Origin: Acephala macrosclerotiorum
Taxonomy: Eukaryota > Ascomycota > Leotiomycetes > Helotiales > Mollisiaceae
NCBI GenBank assembly: GCA_014904845.1
Contig: MU119986.1
Location: 1-10,746, forward strand
DNA length: 10,746 bases
Direction of reading: 5' to 3'
Shown here one piece after another: positions 1-8,906 of this stretch. The notes beneath the pieces are model-generated. The model saw only the letters and a list, made by a program, of their open reading frames with translations, had not been told where the DNA came from and ran no database searches. The position numbers and the translations under genes are program-made. How positions within the stretch are numbered: the stretch's first letter is position 1; every line of letters starts with the position of its first letter.

Positions 1-90
1 ATTAAATTTATTAAAAAAAATTAAATAAAAATAAAAATTATATTTATAATATATATTAAATATTTTAAAACGAATTTAAAAATAATTAAA

Positions 91-127
91 ATTAAAATAA
101 TAAAAATTAAAATAATAAAAATTAAAA
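91..127. repeat. 15-bp tandem repeat, about 2.5 copies
   Basis: The unit attaaaataataaaa occurs exactly at 91-105 and again at 106-120, and a third partial copy begins at 121. In DNA of two letters short tandem units arise easily by slippage, so no function is inferred. Confidence 0.75.
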
Positions 128-786
128 ATTATTTTTATTAATATAAAAATTTTCGTTATTAAAATAAATTAAATAATTTATAATACGTAAATTATTTAAT
201 TAAAATTAATAATTTTTTAAAAAGTTTTTTATAAATAAATATTATTATTTTTTATTTTTTATGTTTTTAAAAAATTAAAAAATTTTAATAAATTCGATAA
301 TAAAATTATAAAAACTCGTTATTATATTATTTTTAATTCAATATAATATAATTAATAACGTTTAAAATTATTATAAATTTTTTTTAAATTTTTTTATTTT
401 TATTTTAAAATAATTAATATTATTTTAAAAATTATTAAATCGAAAATAATAATAATAAATATATAAAAAAAAAAAATTATATTTTTCATTTTTTATATTT
501 TCGATTTAATTATTAAATTTTATTAAATTGATAATAATATATCGAATAAATTTTTAAAAAATTTATTTTTATTATTATTAAAAAAAAATTTAATTATAAA
601 AATTTATATAAATATAAATAATATATACGTTAATATAAAAAAAATTTAAAAAAATTTATTTTAAATTAAAAATTAAATTTCAAATTTAATTTTAAATAAA
701 AAAATATTTAAATAAAATTTATTTACAATTTAAATATTAATAAAAATATTCGATAAAAAAAATTTACAATTTTTTTTTAAAAAAAA

Positions 787-804
787 AATAATAATAATAA
801 TAAT
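787..804. repeat. (AAT)6 microsatellite
   Basis: Six consecutive AAT units follow a run of A and lead into an (AT)n stretch and one CpG. It is a simple slippage-prone microsatellite with no coding meaning. Confidence 0.8.
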
Positions 805-1097
805 ATATATACGTAAAATATAAAAATAAAAATAATAATATATTTATTAAATATTTAAAATATTATTTTAAATTTTTATAATTTTATATATTTAAAAAAA
901 AAAATCGTAAAAATATTAATATATTTCGAAATAAAAATAAAAAATATATTTTTTAATAATTTGAAAAAAGTTATAAACGTTATTATTAGTAATCGAAAAT
1001 AGAAAATAATTAAATATTAATTTTTTTATTCGACGAAAATAATTATTAAATTCGATTAATTAATTTTAATATAAAAAAATAAATAATTAAATTCGAT

Positions 1098-1150
1098 TAA
1101 TATATTTCGAAATAAAAATAAAAATATATTTTTTAATAACTCGAAAATAA
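1098..1150. repeat. Repeat copy 2, near-identical to 1166-1218
   Basis: This copy matches the one starting 68 bp downstream at 51 of 53 aligned positions without gaps. The two mismatches are T versus C and A versus G, the kind expected if both copies began identical and were hit by C-to-T changes on either strand. It is one of the best-conserved pairs in the window apart from the two LTRs. Confidence 0.8.
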
Positions 1151-1472
1151 ATAAATAATTGTAATCAATATATTTCGAAATGAAAATAAAAATATATTTT
1201 TTAATAACTCGAAAATAAAACGATCAAAATATCGAAAAATAAAAATTTAAAAATTCGAAAACAATTAATTATTAGTTTTTTTAATCGATAAAAATATTTT
1301 TATTTTACAATTTTTATATGTTTATTTTTTATCGATTTAATATTACATTTTTTAATTGTATTATATATCGAAGTTTTTATAATAACGAAATAAATAATAA
1401 AAGAAAAAATTAATAATAATATAAAAATAATATCGATAATAATTAAAAATTAATTTTTAAATTTATAATAAA

Positions 1473-1520
1473 ATCGTTTTATTATAATAATAGTGAAAAA
1501 AAGAGATTATAAATTAATAA
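1473..1520. repeat. Direct repeat A, partner at 1667-1714
   Basis: This 48-bp segment runs from an atcgttttattataataa start through a purine-rich aaaagagat core to attaataa. It is repeated 194 bp downstream at 1667-1714, with roughly 40 matches by eye if one small gap is allowed. The leading C at 1475 is a T in the partner. The pair overlaps the end of the ~53-bp repeat cluster, so the whole 0.9-1.7 kb interval may be one decayed repeat array. Confidence 0.6.
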
Positions 1521-1666
1521 ATTTATTTCGTAGTAAAAATAAAAATGTATTTATTAATAATATTCGAAAATCGAAAATTATTTTTATTTTTATTTCGATT
1601 TTATAATTAACGAACGAAAATAATAATTAATAACGATTAATTATCAATTTTTAAATTAACGACGAA

Positions 1667-1714
1667 ATTGTTTTATTATAATAAAAAGAAAAAAAAAGAG
1701 ATTTATATTAATAA
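1667..1714. repeat. Direct repeat B, partner at 1473-1520
   Basis: This is the downstream partner of the 48-bp repeat. It shares the ttttattataataa start, the purine-rich aaaagagat core and the attaataa end. The differences include a lost CpG, a longer A run and A/T substitutions, so this pair is older or less well aligned than the ~53-bp repeats. Confidence 0.6.
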
Positions 1715-2239
1715 TAAAAAAAATTAAAAAATTATAATAATTAAATAATAAAATAAAAAACTAAATAAAAATATATATATTTAACGAATAATTAATATAA
1801 ATTATTATATATTATATCGTTATAATTAAAAAATAATATATTTATTATTATATAAAAATATAAAATACTCGAATAATAATATTTATTTTTATTTTATATA
1901 GTAAATATTTTAATAATTAAATATATAAAAGACTCGAAATTAAAATATTTAAAAAAAATTTAAATATTAAAATTTATAAAATTATATAATTTTTTTTAAA
2001 TTTTTTTTTAATAATATTCGAAAGTTTTCGAATTTTCGATTAATAATATTAAATTAATTTACAATTATTTTATAGTTCAATAGTATTAATAATATCGAGT
2101 ATTACGAATATAAATAAATTTATTTTTTAATTATTATAAAAAAAAAAAATTTTTTACGATTTTAATTATTTTAAATTAATATATTACGCGTTATTTAAAA
2201 TAATATAAAAATCCAAAAAAAAAAAAATTATATTTAATA
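1715..2239. other. Gene-free flank left of the LTR element
   Basis: A/T-dominated sequence with scattered CpG and no reading frame of note. It ends in a run of A (about 2215-2227) followed by the target site of the LTR element. It is as depleted in non-CpG cytosine as the element itself, so it was probably repeat DNA before the insertion. No promoter, RNA gene or terminator can be supported. Confidence 0.6.
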
Positions 2240-2244
2240 AATAT
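2240..2244. repeat. Target-site duplication, left copy
   Basis: The five bases aatat directly precede the left LTR and recur directly after the right LTR at 8902-8906. Five base pairs is a usual duplication length for LTR-retrotransposon integrases. In DNA this rich in A and T a 5-bp match has an appreciable chance probability, so it only adds support to the LTR boundaries, which were set independently from TG...CA ends and the extent of similarity. Confidence 0.7.
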
Positions 2245-2342
2245 TATTAAAAAGTATAAAATGAGTATTTTTTGTTAATAATATATAAGAAAAACGAAAT
2301 TTTTTTATATATAAAAAAAGTAAAAAGAATCTTATTTTAATA
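2245..2342. repeat. Left LTR, 98 bp
   Basis: It aligns without gaps to 8804-8901: 80 of 98 positions match. Of the 18 differences, 17 are transitions and one is a transversion (2305 T versus 8864 A). At 8 transition sites this copy keeps the G or C, and at the other 9 the right copy does. The ends are TA...TA where the right copy has TG...CA, a one-base change at each end. A TATA-like stretch lies at 2306-2313 if the element reads on the + strand. The longest exact block shared with the right copy is 25 bases (2264-2288). Confidence 0.85.
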
Positions 2343-2395
2343 TTTTTATACGATCGAATATTTTTATATACTTTAAACGAGCGAATATAAGAATT

Positions 2396-2480
2396 TTTAT
2401 ATACTACATACGATATTTAATTACATTTTCAATAAACTACAATCAAAACTATATAAAAAAAAAAGTCTATAGAAAAATAA
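2396..2480. other. Less-mutated C-rich zone just inside the left LTR
   Basis: Here the + strand keeps non-CpG cytosines: the row 2401-2460 has nine C, of which only one is CpG, five are CpA and three CpT, against a single G. Elsewhere nearly all C are CpG. The character, a CA- and CT-bearing A-rich tract, resembles a fungal 5' leader and would fit a leader after a 5' LTR if the element reads on the + strand. It could also be the 3' untranslated region of an element on the minus strand. The zone contrasts with the G-rich zone at 8640-8803. Confidence 0.45.
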
Positions 2481-4391
2481 TAAACGACAAATGAAAAAAA
2501 CGATAAAAATTAATAATAAAATACTAATAATAAAAACTACGATTTTAAATAAAAAATTTATTTTAATTTAAAATACTCTATATAATAATTATTTGAATAA
2601 TATAAATAAAATTAACGTTATAATCGAATATATTTAAATCGAATTCGAATTAATCTATAGACGATTAATTAAACGATAAGTATTTTTTTTTTTTAATCGT
2701 AAAAATTATTCGATTTTTATAATCATTTGAAATTTTTAAAACAATTTTTTTAATAATACTTTTATTAATTTATTTGCAATTTATTATAACATATAAATAT
2801 ATTTCAAAAAAAAAAAATTTTTGATAATTTTCTTTTGAATAAAATAATATCAAATATTAATATATTTAATTCGAGTATAAAATTAAAAAATTTTCGTAAG
2901 TATAATAATATTTTAATTATTTCTATAAATAATAATTATATTAATATTTAAATCGTCGAAATTAATTTGTTTAAAAAAGTTTTAAAATTAGATTATTTTT
3001 TTAATTATATTTATTTATTTAATATACTCGATTTTATAGAATAAAAAAAATTATAAATTAACGTTTAATAAACTAATTAATAATTATCGATTTTATATTA
3101 AAAACGTAATCGAATATTAATCGTTTAATATTTAGATTTTTAATTTAATTAAAATCAATATAATTTTTAAACGATTAAATCGATTTTCAAAAAATTAAAT
3201 TTATATTAAATATATTTTGAATATATTAAAAGAATTTTTTTATTATTTTTATATATATTTTAATCGAGTTCGAAATAAATCGATTAACGATTAAAATAAT
3301 ATAAATAAAATCGAGTCGCGTATTGAATATAATATATATAAAAAAATTAATAACGAATTAATATATTTATCAAAAAAAAGTAATATTTAATAATTTTTTT
3401 TAATTAAAATTAAATAAATCTTTAATTTTATTGAAATATTAATAATAGAACAAATCGATATATTATTATTTTCGAAAATTTTTCGAAAATAAATTGTTTA
3501 TAAAAATAAAAAAAAACGATAAAAACGATTTCAAATAATATAAATCGAAATCGAATATATAAAAATGAAAATTAAAAACTTTTTAATAATATTAATATTT
3601 TTTTGTAAATCGTTAATAATAATAATATTTTTTCGATAAAAAATAAAAATATTAATATTAAGAAATTTAAATTTTTATTTCGAAAGAAAATTAATAAAAA
3701 TATTATATTATATATAAAATAATTATTTAAAACTATATAAAATTTTATTTAATTTAATAGTTTTCGAAATATTATATTTATTAAATAAATCGATATAAAT
3801 TTTAATATTAAATTTTTTATAAAATTTTTTTTTTTTATATTTATTTAATTAATTTTTTTAATTATAAACGATAATAAAAATAAAAATAATATTATAATTT
3901 ATCGATTTTATTATTAAAATAAAAGTTTTATAAAAATCGATTTTTTTTCATTATTTAAAATCGCGAATTGTTTATTGTATTTTATATTGTAAAAAAATTT
4001 TTATAATATTATATTTAATTTAAAATATTTATTTTTTTGTGAATAATTTATAATCGCTCGAATATTTTATTTTCAATAAATAAAATAAATATAGTTTTTT
4101 AAAAATAAAAATACTATAAATATTTTTATTATTTTTCGAATTTGTTTTTTGTATTAAATAATATATAATATTTGTTTTCAAATTTTTTTTAATTGAATTA
4201 AATAAATTTAATCGTTAAAAATAAATTTTTTTTAATAAATTAATAAAATTTAAAAAAATTTAATTATTAAAAATAGAAAAAAAAAATAGATTAAATCGAT
4301 TTTATTATTAATATTTGAATTAAATTTTAATTTTTAAATGTAATTTTTTTTTATTATTTAAAAAAATTGAAATTTTTTTAACGAAAAATCG

Positions 4392-4417
4392 TTCGATTAA
4401 AAAGTATTTTAATCGAA
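4392..4417. repeat. Perfect 11-bp inverted repeat, 4-nt loop
   Basis: The arm ttcgattaaaa (4392-4402) is followed by the loop agta and then the exact reverse complement ttttaatcgaa (4407-4417). It overlaps a second small palindrome, tcgaattcga. Because tcga is its own reverse complement and is the commonest G/C-containing word here, such hairpins are expected to arise by chance and no function is assigned. Confidence 0.6.
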
Positions 4418-5573
4418 TTCGATTAAAAAATTTTTACATTAAAAATTTAATTAATAATTTGTATAAAAACGATAAAATGATTTAATAATTGTAAATTAAA
4501 AATATAATCGAAAAACGAAAAATTGTTAATTTTATATTATTAAATAAACGATTAATATTTTTATAAGAATAAAAAATTATTATAAAATAAAAAAATAAAT
4601 TAATTCGAGTAAATTCGATTTTAAATAATTAAAAGTAAATAATAATAAAACAATTAATTCTATATAATCGATAAATTAATTTTTTATTATTAATCGTTTT
4701 TTTTTGACGATTTAAATCGAGTAAAAATATTGAAATAAGTAAATAAAATAAAGTAACGAATTTCGATACAAATTTCGATATCGAAAAAAAAATTAACGAT
4801 TTGATTAAATTTGTAAAATAATCTATAAATTGTTAAAATTTGTATTTGTATTTGTTTTTTAAAATAAATTTATTTTAAAAAATACGTTTAATTTTTTTGA
4901 TTAAAATCGTTCGAATAATACAATCGTTTGATTTTAAGATTTTATATAAAGTATTTTTTTTATATTTAATTAAAATTCTTTAAACGATTTTATTTCGATT
5001 TTTTTAATTTTTATTAAAATTGTAATAATAAATAACGAAATTAAAAGTTTTAATATAATTGTAATTAAATTTTTTATCGTATTACACTTCGAATAATAAT
5101 ATATTGATTACGAAATAATATGATCGAAAATAGAAATAATACGTATATTTAATCGTTTTCGATTAAAAATTAAAATTGAAATTAATTTTTTTAAAAAAAA
5201 ATTACTTTTTTTTTTTTAAATAATTTATTTAAATCGTTTAAATAATTTATTTATTTTTAGTAAATATAATTCGATAAATTTTTAATCGATTTGGTTTTTT
5301 TTTAAAAATTTAAAAAATTTATTAATTATATATTTTTTATTATTATTATTTTATAATCGTTTAATTATTTATTTTTTATTTTAATATTTAAAATAATTTT
5401 TAAATAAATAAAATAGTTTGTAATTTTATTTTTAAATTTAATAATATACGTTCGTATTAATTTAATTTTATTATATATAAATATAATAAAAAATTAATTA
5501 TTATTAAATTTTTTAATAAAAATTAAATTAATTTTATTGAATATTTTTTTAATTTAATAAAATAATTATACGA

Positions 5574-5587
5574 TTTTTTTTTTTTTT
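5574..5587. repeat. T14 homopolymer
   Basis: Fourteen consecutive T inside the LTR element, followed by an AT-alternating stretch. It may be a former pyrimidine-rich tract with C changed to T, or plain slippage. No terminator function is inferred, since no transcribed gene is visible beside it. Confidence 0.7.
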
Positions 5588-6142
5588 GTATAATATATAT
5601 ATTGTAAATATATAATTCGTTTTTAGATTTTATTATAAAATCGATTAAAAATTTATTAAGTTTTTAAATATTAAAATAATTTATATAATTACATTAAATA
5701 AATCTATTTTAAATAATCGTATAAATTTCGAATAATTTAAACGAATAAAAATTTCGTTTAATTAAAATTTTAATTATTAAAATAATAATTATCGTAAAAC
5801 GATATAAAAAAATTTATTTAATTCGATTAAAAAATTAAAAAATATTTCATATAATAATATTAAATTTATATTTATTGATTATTTATAAAATTAAGTTTTC
5901 GTAGAATTATAAATAAAAAATTTTATTTTTAAAAAATTGAAAAATCGAAATAAAATTATATAATTCTATAAATAAATATTATTTGATATTAATAAACGTA
6001 AATATTATTAATTCGTTATTCGAATTTAAAATCGAAATAAAAACGAAATTAATTTTTTCAAATTTGATTTGTTTTTCTATATTTTTATATAATTTAAAAT
6101 TATTAAATCGAAAATTAATAAATTGAAATTAATTTATAATAA

Positions 6143-6169
6143 TATAATTAATATAATTAATATAATTAA
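6143..6169. repeat. 9-bp tandem repeat, three copies
   Basis: The unit tataattaa is repeated exactly three times (6143-6151, 6152-6160, 6161-6169), with a fourth, diverged unit after it. It lies within the decayed element interior and is a simple tandem expansion. Confidence 0.75.
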
Positions 6170-6511
6170 TATTAATAATTTAATTGTTTTTAAGAAATTC
6201 AATAGAAATAAAAAGAATTATATCGAATAAAAAAAAAGTAAAAATAAAAAAAAAAGTAAATATTAAAATTGATTTATTATCGATAATTAAAAATTAAAAA
6301 TTGTAAATTATAATCGTAATTATATTAATAAATTTTGTAGATAAAATAAAAAACGATATAAATTCGATTAAAAATTTTAATTTTTTTAAAAATAAATTTT
6401 TTACGTTATTTGATTTTCGTTTATTATAATTTTTTTTTTTTTTAATATTGAAATTTTTTTTGAACTAAAAATATTTAATAAAATATTTAATCTCAATATA
6501 ATATAATTTTT

Positions 6512-6611
6512 TACAATAATTATAAAAATTTTAAGCGTTTAATAAACGATTATTAATTATAAAAACGAATTTTATTATTATTTTTCATTAAACGCTTTTT
6601 AAATTATTGTA
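6512..6611. repeat. Imperfect ~100-bp inverted repeat around gcgttt/aaacgc
   Basis: The left arm at 6512-6543 (tacaataat ... aagcgtttaat) is matched by the inverted arm at 6587-6611 (attaaacgctt ... attattgta). The right arm is seven bases shorter, and about 43 bp lie between the arms. Both arms carry a GCG or CGC core, which is rare in this window. If single-stranded, the region could fold into a long hairpin. A third, direct copy of the left-arm core follows at 6621-6642. This may be a decayed palindromic insertion inside the retrotransposon, or an internal structure of the element. Confidence 0.6.
6519..6540. repeat. 22-bp direct repeat, partner at 6621-6642
   Basis: The 22-mer beginning attataaaaatttt and ending cgttt recurs 102 bp downstream at 6621-6642, with 21 of 22 bases identical. 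The single difference is G (6535) versus A (6637), again a transition of RIP type. The downstream copy is itself flanked by inverted arms (ttgtattttattta at 6608-6621 and taaataaaattgta near 6642-6655). Confidence 0.65.
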
Positions 6612-8639
6612 TTTTATTTAATTATAAAAATTTTAAACGTTTAAATAAAATTGTAAATTTATTAAAATATTATAATAAAAATTTCGTATATAAATTTATT
6701 ATTAATTTAAAAAATTAATAATATTTTTATATTCGATTAAAATAAAAATATAAAAACATATAATAAAATCGATCAATTTTTTCGTTTTAATAAATCGTTT
6801 TAAATAAAAAATATTTAATATTTAATAAATTCGATTAAAATTTTTTATCTTTTTTTAATTATTGTATTTATATCGATTTTTAATAATAAAATAATCTCAA
6901 TATTTTTACTTTTTTCAAACGAATATTTTTTTATTATATATTATTTTAAATAAAAATTAGTTATCGTATTTGGTTTTAAATAAATTTTTTTATATCGATC
7001 GTATTATTTTTAAATTTAAATTTTATAATCAAATGTAATTTAAATAATTATTATATAATATAATTAAAATTATTTATAATAAAAAATTCGTCGATTTTAT
7101 AATAAAAATCGAATTAATTTTTTTTTTTTTACAAATATTTTAATTTTTTTAATTATTATTTTAAATCGAATATAATAATATAAATCGCGTATATCGATAA
7201 ACGAGATTTTAATTTGAGAAATAAAATATAATATTAAATTTTTTTTTTTAGAATTTGTTATAAATACGAAATAAAAACGTTAATAAATTTTTTTTAATCG
7301 ATTTACAAGTAATTAAATTCGTTTTTTTATTAATAATAAAAAATTCTATAAAAAAAAAATTTGAAAATAAAAAAATTCGATTAATAGATAATTAAAAATT
7401 ACAAATAATTATTTCAACGTTTAAAAATAATTTATATATTATAAAATTGAAAATATTTATAAAATTTAAAAAAAAACGAAATTTTTTTAAAAATTAATAT
7501 TTATAAATAAAAAAAATACTATTATTACTATTTGTAATTAATATTAAATTAATAAGTTTTATTAAAAATATTAATAAAAATATTAAACGTATTTTAAATA
7601 GTATTTTTAAAATAATAAAACTATTAATTAAAATTTTATTATATAAAACGATATTAAGATTGCGATTATTTGAATTAAAAAAATATTTTTTTTGTAAAAA
7701 ATACGATCGAAAAATACAAAATATAATACTTTATCAATTTTATATTCTTTTTATTTATTTTACTTTTTTTATTTAATTTATTTAATTCGTTTAATTTGTT
7801 CGAATTTTCGATATTTTTTTTAATTTAAATTTAAATTTATTTATAATTATTTTCGACGTTTCGTATTACACGTAAAAAAAAAATATTTAATTATTATAAT
7901 AATATTTGTAAAAATATTTTCAATTAATATAATCAAATATTACTATTAAAATTTAAAAAGTTTTTTTAATCAATAAAAAAACGTAATAAAAAATAAGCGA
8001 AAACGAAAAAAAAATTCGTTTAAAATTTAAATAATAAAATTTTTTTATTAAAAAATATTTTAAAATAAAAATAAAAAAAATTTAATTTGAAATTTGATCG
8101 AATTATTTAATCGATAAAAAGATTTTTTTTATAAAATAAAATTAAAATAATTTGAATTAAAATATATTTATAATTTATTTCAATTCTAAAAAATATTTTA
8201 ATATTAAATTTTTTTTTTAATTTAAAATTCGATAAACACTTAAAAATATCTCAAATTTGAAAACGAAAAAATAAATTTATTTAAAAAAAAAACAAATTTA
8301 TTTAACGATCGAAAAAATTTATATTTATAAAATAAAAAAAATATTCGAATTATTTTGAAATATTAAAAGTAATATAAAATCTAAATTTGAAATAAACAAA
8401 AAAAGACTATAAATAGAATTATAGTAAAAATATACATATTTTAAATTGTTTTAAGAAATAGTTTTCAAGTATTTAAAACTATTTAAATTATCGAAATATT
8501 TTATATTTTTTTTTTAAATTTTTCAAAAGAAATAAAAATTTCAAAAATAATCGTTTTTTGTTTGAATTTAATTAATTATACTTTTAGTAAATAAATAAAA
8601 TTTAATTGATTTAAATTTTATGTAAAATTAGTTAAAAAA

Positions 8640-8803
8640 AATCAATTAAAGCGATCGAAAGTTCGAGAAATAGAGATAAAAATAAGAAAGAAAAAAAACG
8701 AATAATAAAAAATAAATAAAACTTCGAATTATAAAGAATAAATAATTAAATAAGTAATTCTCAAATAAATAAATAGTCCCGTGCGAAATTAGAGTTTATA
8801 ATT
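8640..8803. other. Less-mutated purine-rich zone just inside the right LTR
   Basis: This tract keeps many G outside CpG, for example in gaaagttcgagaaatagagat (about 8657-8677), and contains the only CCC in the window as part of gtcccgtgcg (8776-8785). The + strand is purine-rich over 8650-8720. A polypurine tract next to a 3' LTR would be purine-rich, but the 20 bases touching the LTR contain several T, so the match is imperfect. Reading from the LTR inward on the minus strand, no TGG-type primer-binding site is seen. It mirrors the C-rich zone inside the left LTR. Confidence 0.45.
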
Positions 8804-8901
8804 TGTTAAAAAATATAAAATAAGTATTTTTTGTTAATAATATATAAAAGGAATAAAATTTTTATATATATAGGAAAAATAGAAAAAGTTTTATTTTGAC
8901 A
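8804..8901. repeat. Right LTR, 98 bp, with intact TG...CA ends
   Basis: It starts TGTTAAAA and ends TTTTGACA, so both canonical terminal dinucleotides survive. It aligns without gaps to 2245-2342 (80 of 98 identical, 17 of 18 differences transitions). It keeps G or C at 9 of the 17 transition sites, including both ends and the paired G at 8850-8851, while it has lost the CpG present in the left copy at 2295-2296. It is followed at once by the second copy of the 5-bp target duplication. Confidence 0.85.
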
Positions 8902-8906
8902 AATAT
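8902..8906. repeat. Target-site duplication, right copy
   Basis: The bases aatat directly follow the terminal CA of the right LTR and match 2240-2244 before the left LTR. The exact fit to boundaries set by the TG...CA ends is what makes this short match credible. Confidence 0.7.

Larger units (their letters stand above)
1..916. other. Gene-free A/T low-complexity DNA, left edge
   Basis: This stretch is almost pure A and T. Most of the few G/C bases lie in isolated CpG pairs such as tcga, acga and acgt. All frames are closed by frequent TAA and TAG. It holds a short 15-bp tandem repeat (91-127) and an (AAT)6 run (787-804), listed separately. I see no gene, RNA or promoter that can be supported. 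It is best read as strongly mutated repeat DNA of unknown origin. Confidence 0.7.
917..1573. repeat. Cluster of four diverged ~53-bp direct repeats
   Basis: A motif of about 53 bp recurs four times in the same orientation, at 917-970, 1098-1150, 1166-1218 and 1519-1573. Its core runs from tatttcgaaat through an A-rich middle and tatattttttaataa to a closing tcgaaaa or its decayed form. Copies 2 and 3 match at 51 of 53 positions, and both differences are transitions (T/C and A/G). Copy 1 has one extra A and has lost the closing CpG (ctcg to tttg). Copy 4 is the most diverged. Start-to-start spacings are 181, 68 and 353 bp, so this is an irregular cluster, not a clean satellite. Shorter motifs are also repeated between copies, such as attaaattcgattaat at 1045-1060 and 1087-1102. 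It may be a decayed minisatellite or part of an older transposon. Confidence 0.7.
2343..8803. other. Decayed interior of the LTR element, no surviving genes
   Basis: About 6.46 kb of A/T-rich sequence lie between the two LTRs. In an active element this would encode gag and a polyprotein with protease, reverse transcriptase, RNase H and integrase. Here all six frames are broken every few dozen codons and most codons have become A/T-only, so none of these domains can be read. Attempts to line up the integrase core on the minus strand near 3100-3300 and reverse transcriptase near 4440-4560 gave only short matches that could be chance. CpG islands of residual G/C, such as 2641-2700 and 3270-3325, may mark former coding sequence. 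Several small inverted and tandem repeats are listed separately. Apart from these I see nothing functional. Confidence 0.65.
2245..8901. mobile_element. RIP-degraded LTR retrotransposon, 6,657 bp, with 98-bp LTRs
   Basis: The element is bounded by two 98-bp direct repeats offset by exactly 6,559 bp and by a matching 5-bp duplication (aatat). The right repeat starts TGTTAAAA and ends TTTTGACA, giving the TG...CA ends and the short terminal inverted match normal for LTRs; the left repeat has the same ends with G to A and C to T changes. The overall length suits a full-length Ty3/Gypsy- or Ty1/Copia-type fungal element. The LTRs are short for that class. The interior contains stops in every frame and no protein motif I could place, so family and coding strand are undetermined. 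No clear tRNA primer-binding site or adjacent polypurine tract survives on either strand. The loss of coding capacity and the transition-only LTR divergence fit inactivation by repeat-induced point mutation after insertion. Confidence 0.82.

Noticed and set aside
2491..2568. ATG-started frame of about 26 codons inside the left end of the LTR element
   Set aside because: The position would suit the start of gag on the + strand, but the frame is very short, Lys/Ile/Asn-dominated and soon closed. It cannot be separated from chance.
3100..3320. Minus-strand reading with faint integrase-core resemblance (an N-R-F-I-S-N stretch, then N-R-F-N-R)
   Set aside because: The spacing fits some integrase motifs only if several residues are ignored, and stops interrupt it. 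With such biased codons, short matches of this kind are expected by chance.
3470..3490. Small palindromes such as ttttcgaaaa tandem pairs
   Set aside because: The words tcga and ttcgaa are self-complementary and common here, so such palindromes follow from composition.
4441..4560. Minus-strand reading slightly like the F-x-K-x-D region of reverse transcriptase
   Set aside because: Only a few residues agree, the lysine is replaced by a codon that C-to-T or G-to-A changes cannot explain, and no YxDD motif follows at the right distance.
8771..8803. Possible tRNA fragment or primer-binding site around gtcccgtgcgaaatt
   Set aside because: No T-loop GTTCGA in register, no cloverleaf partner arms and no TGG next to the LTR.
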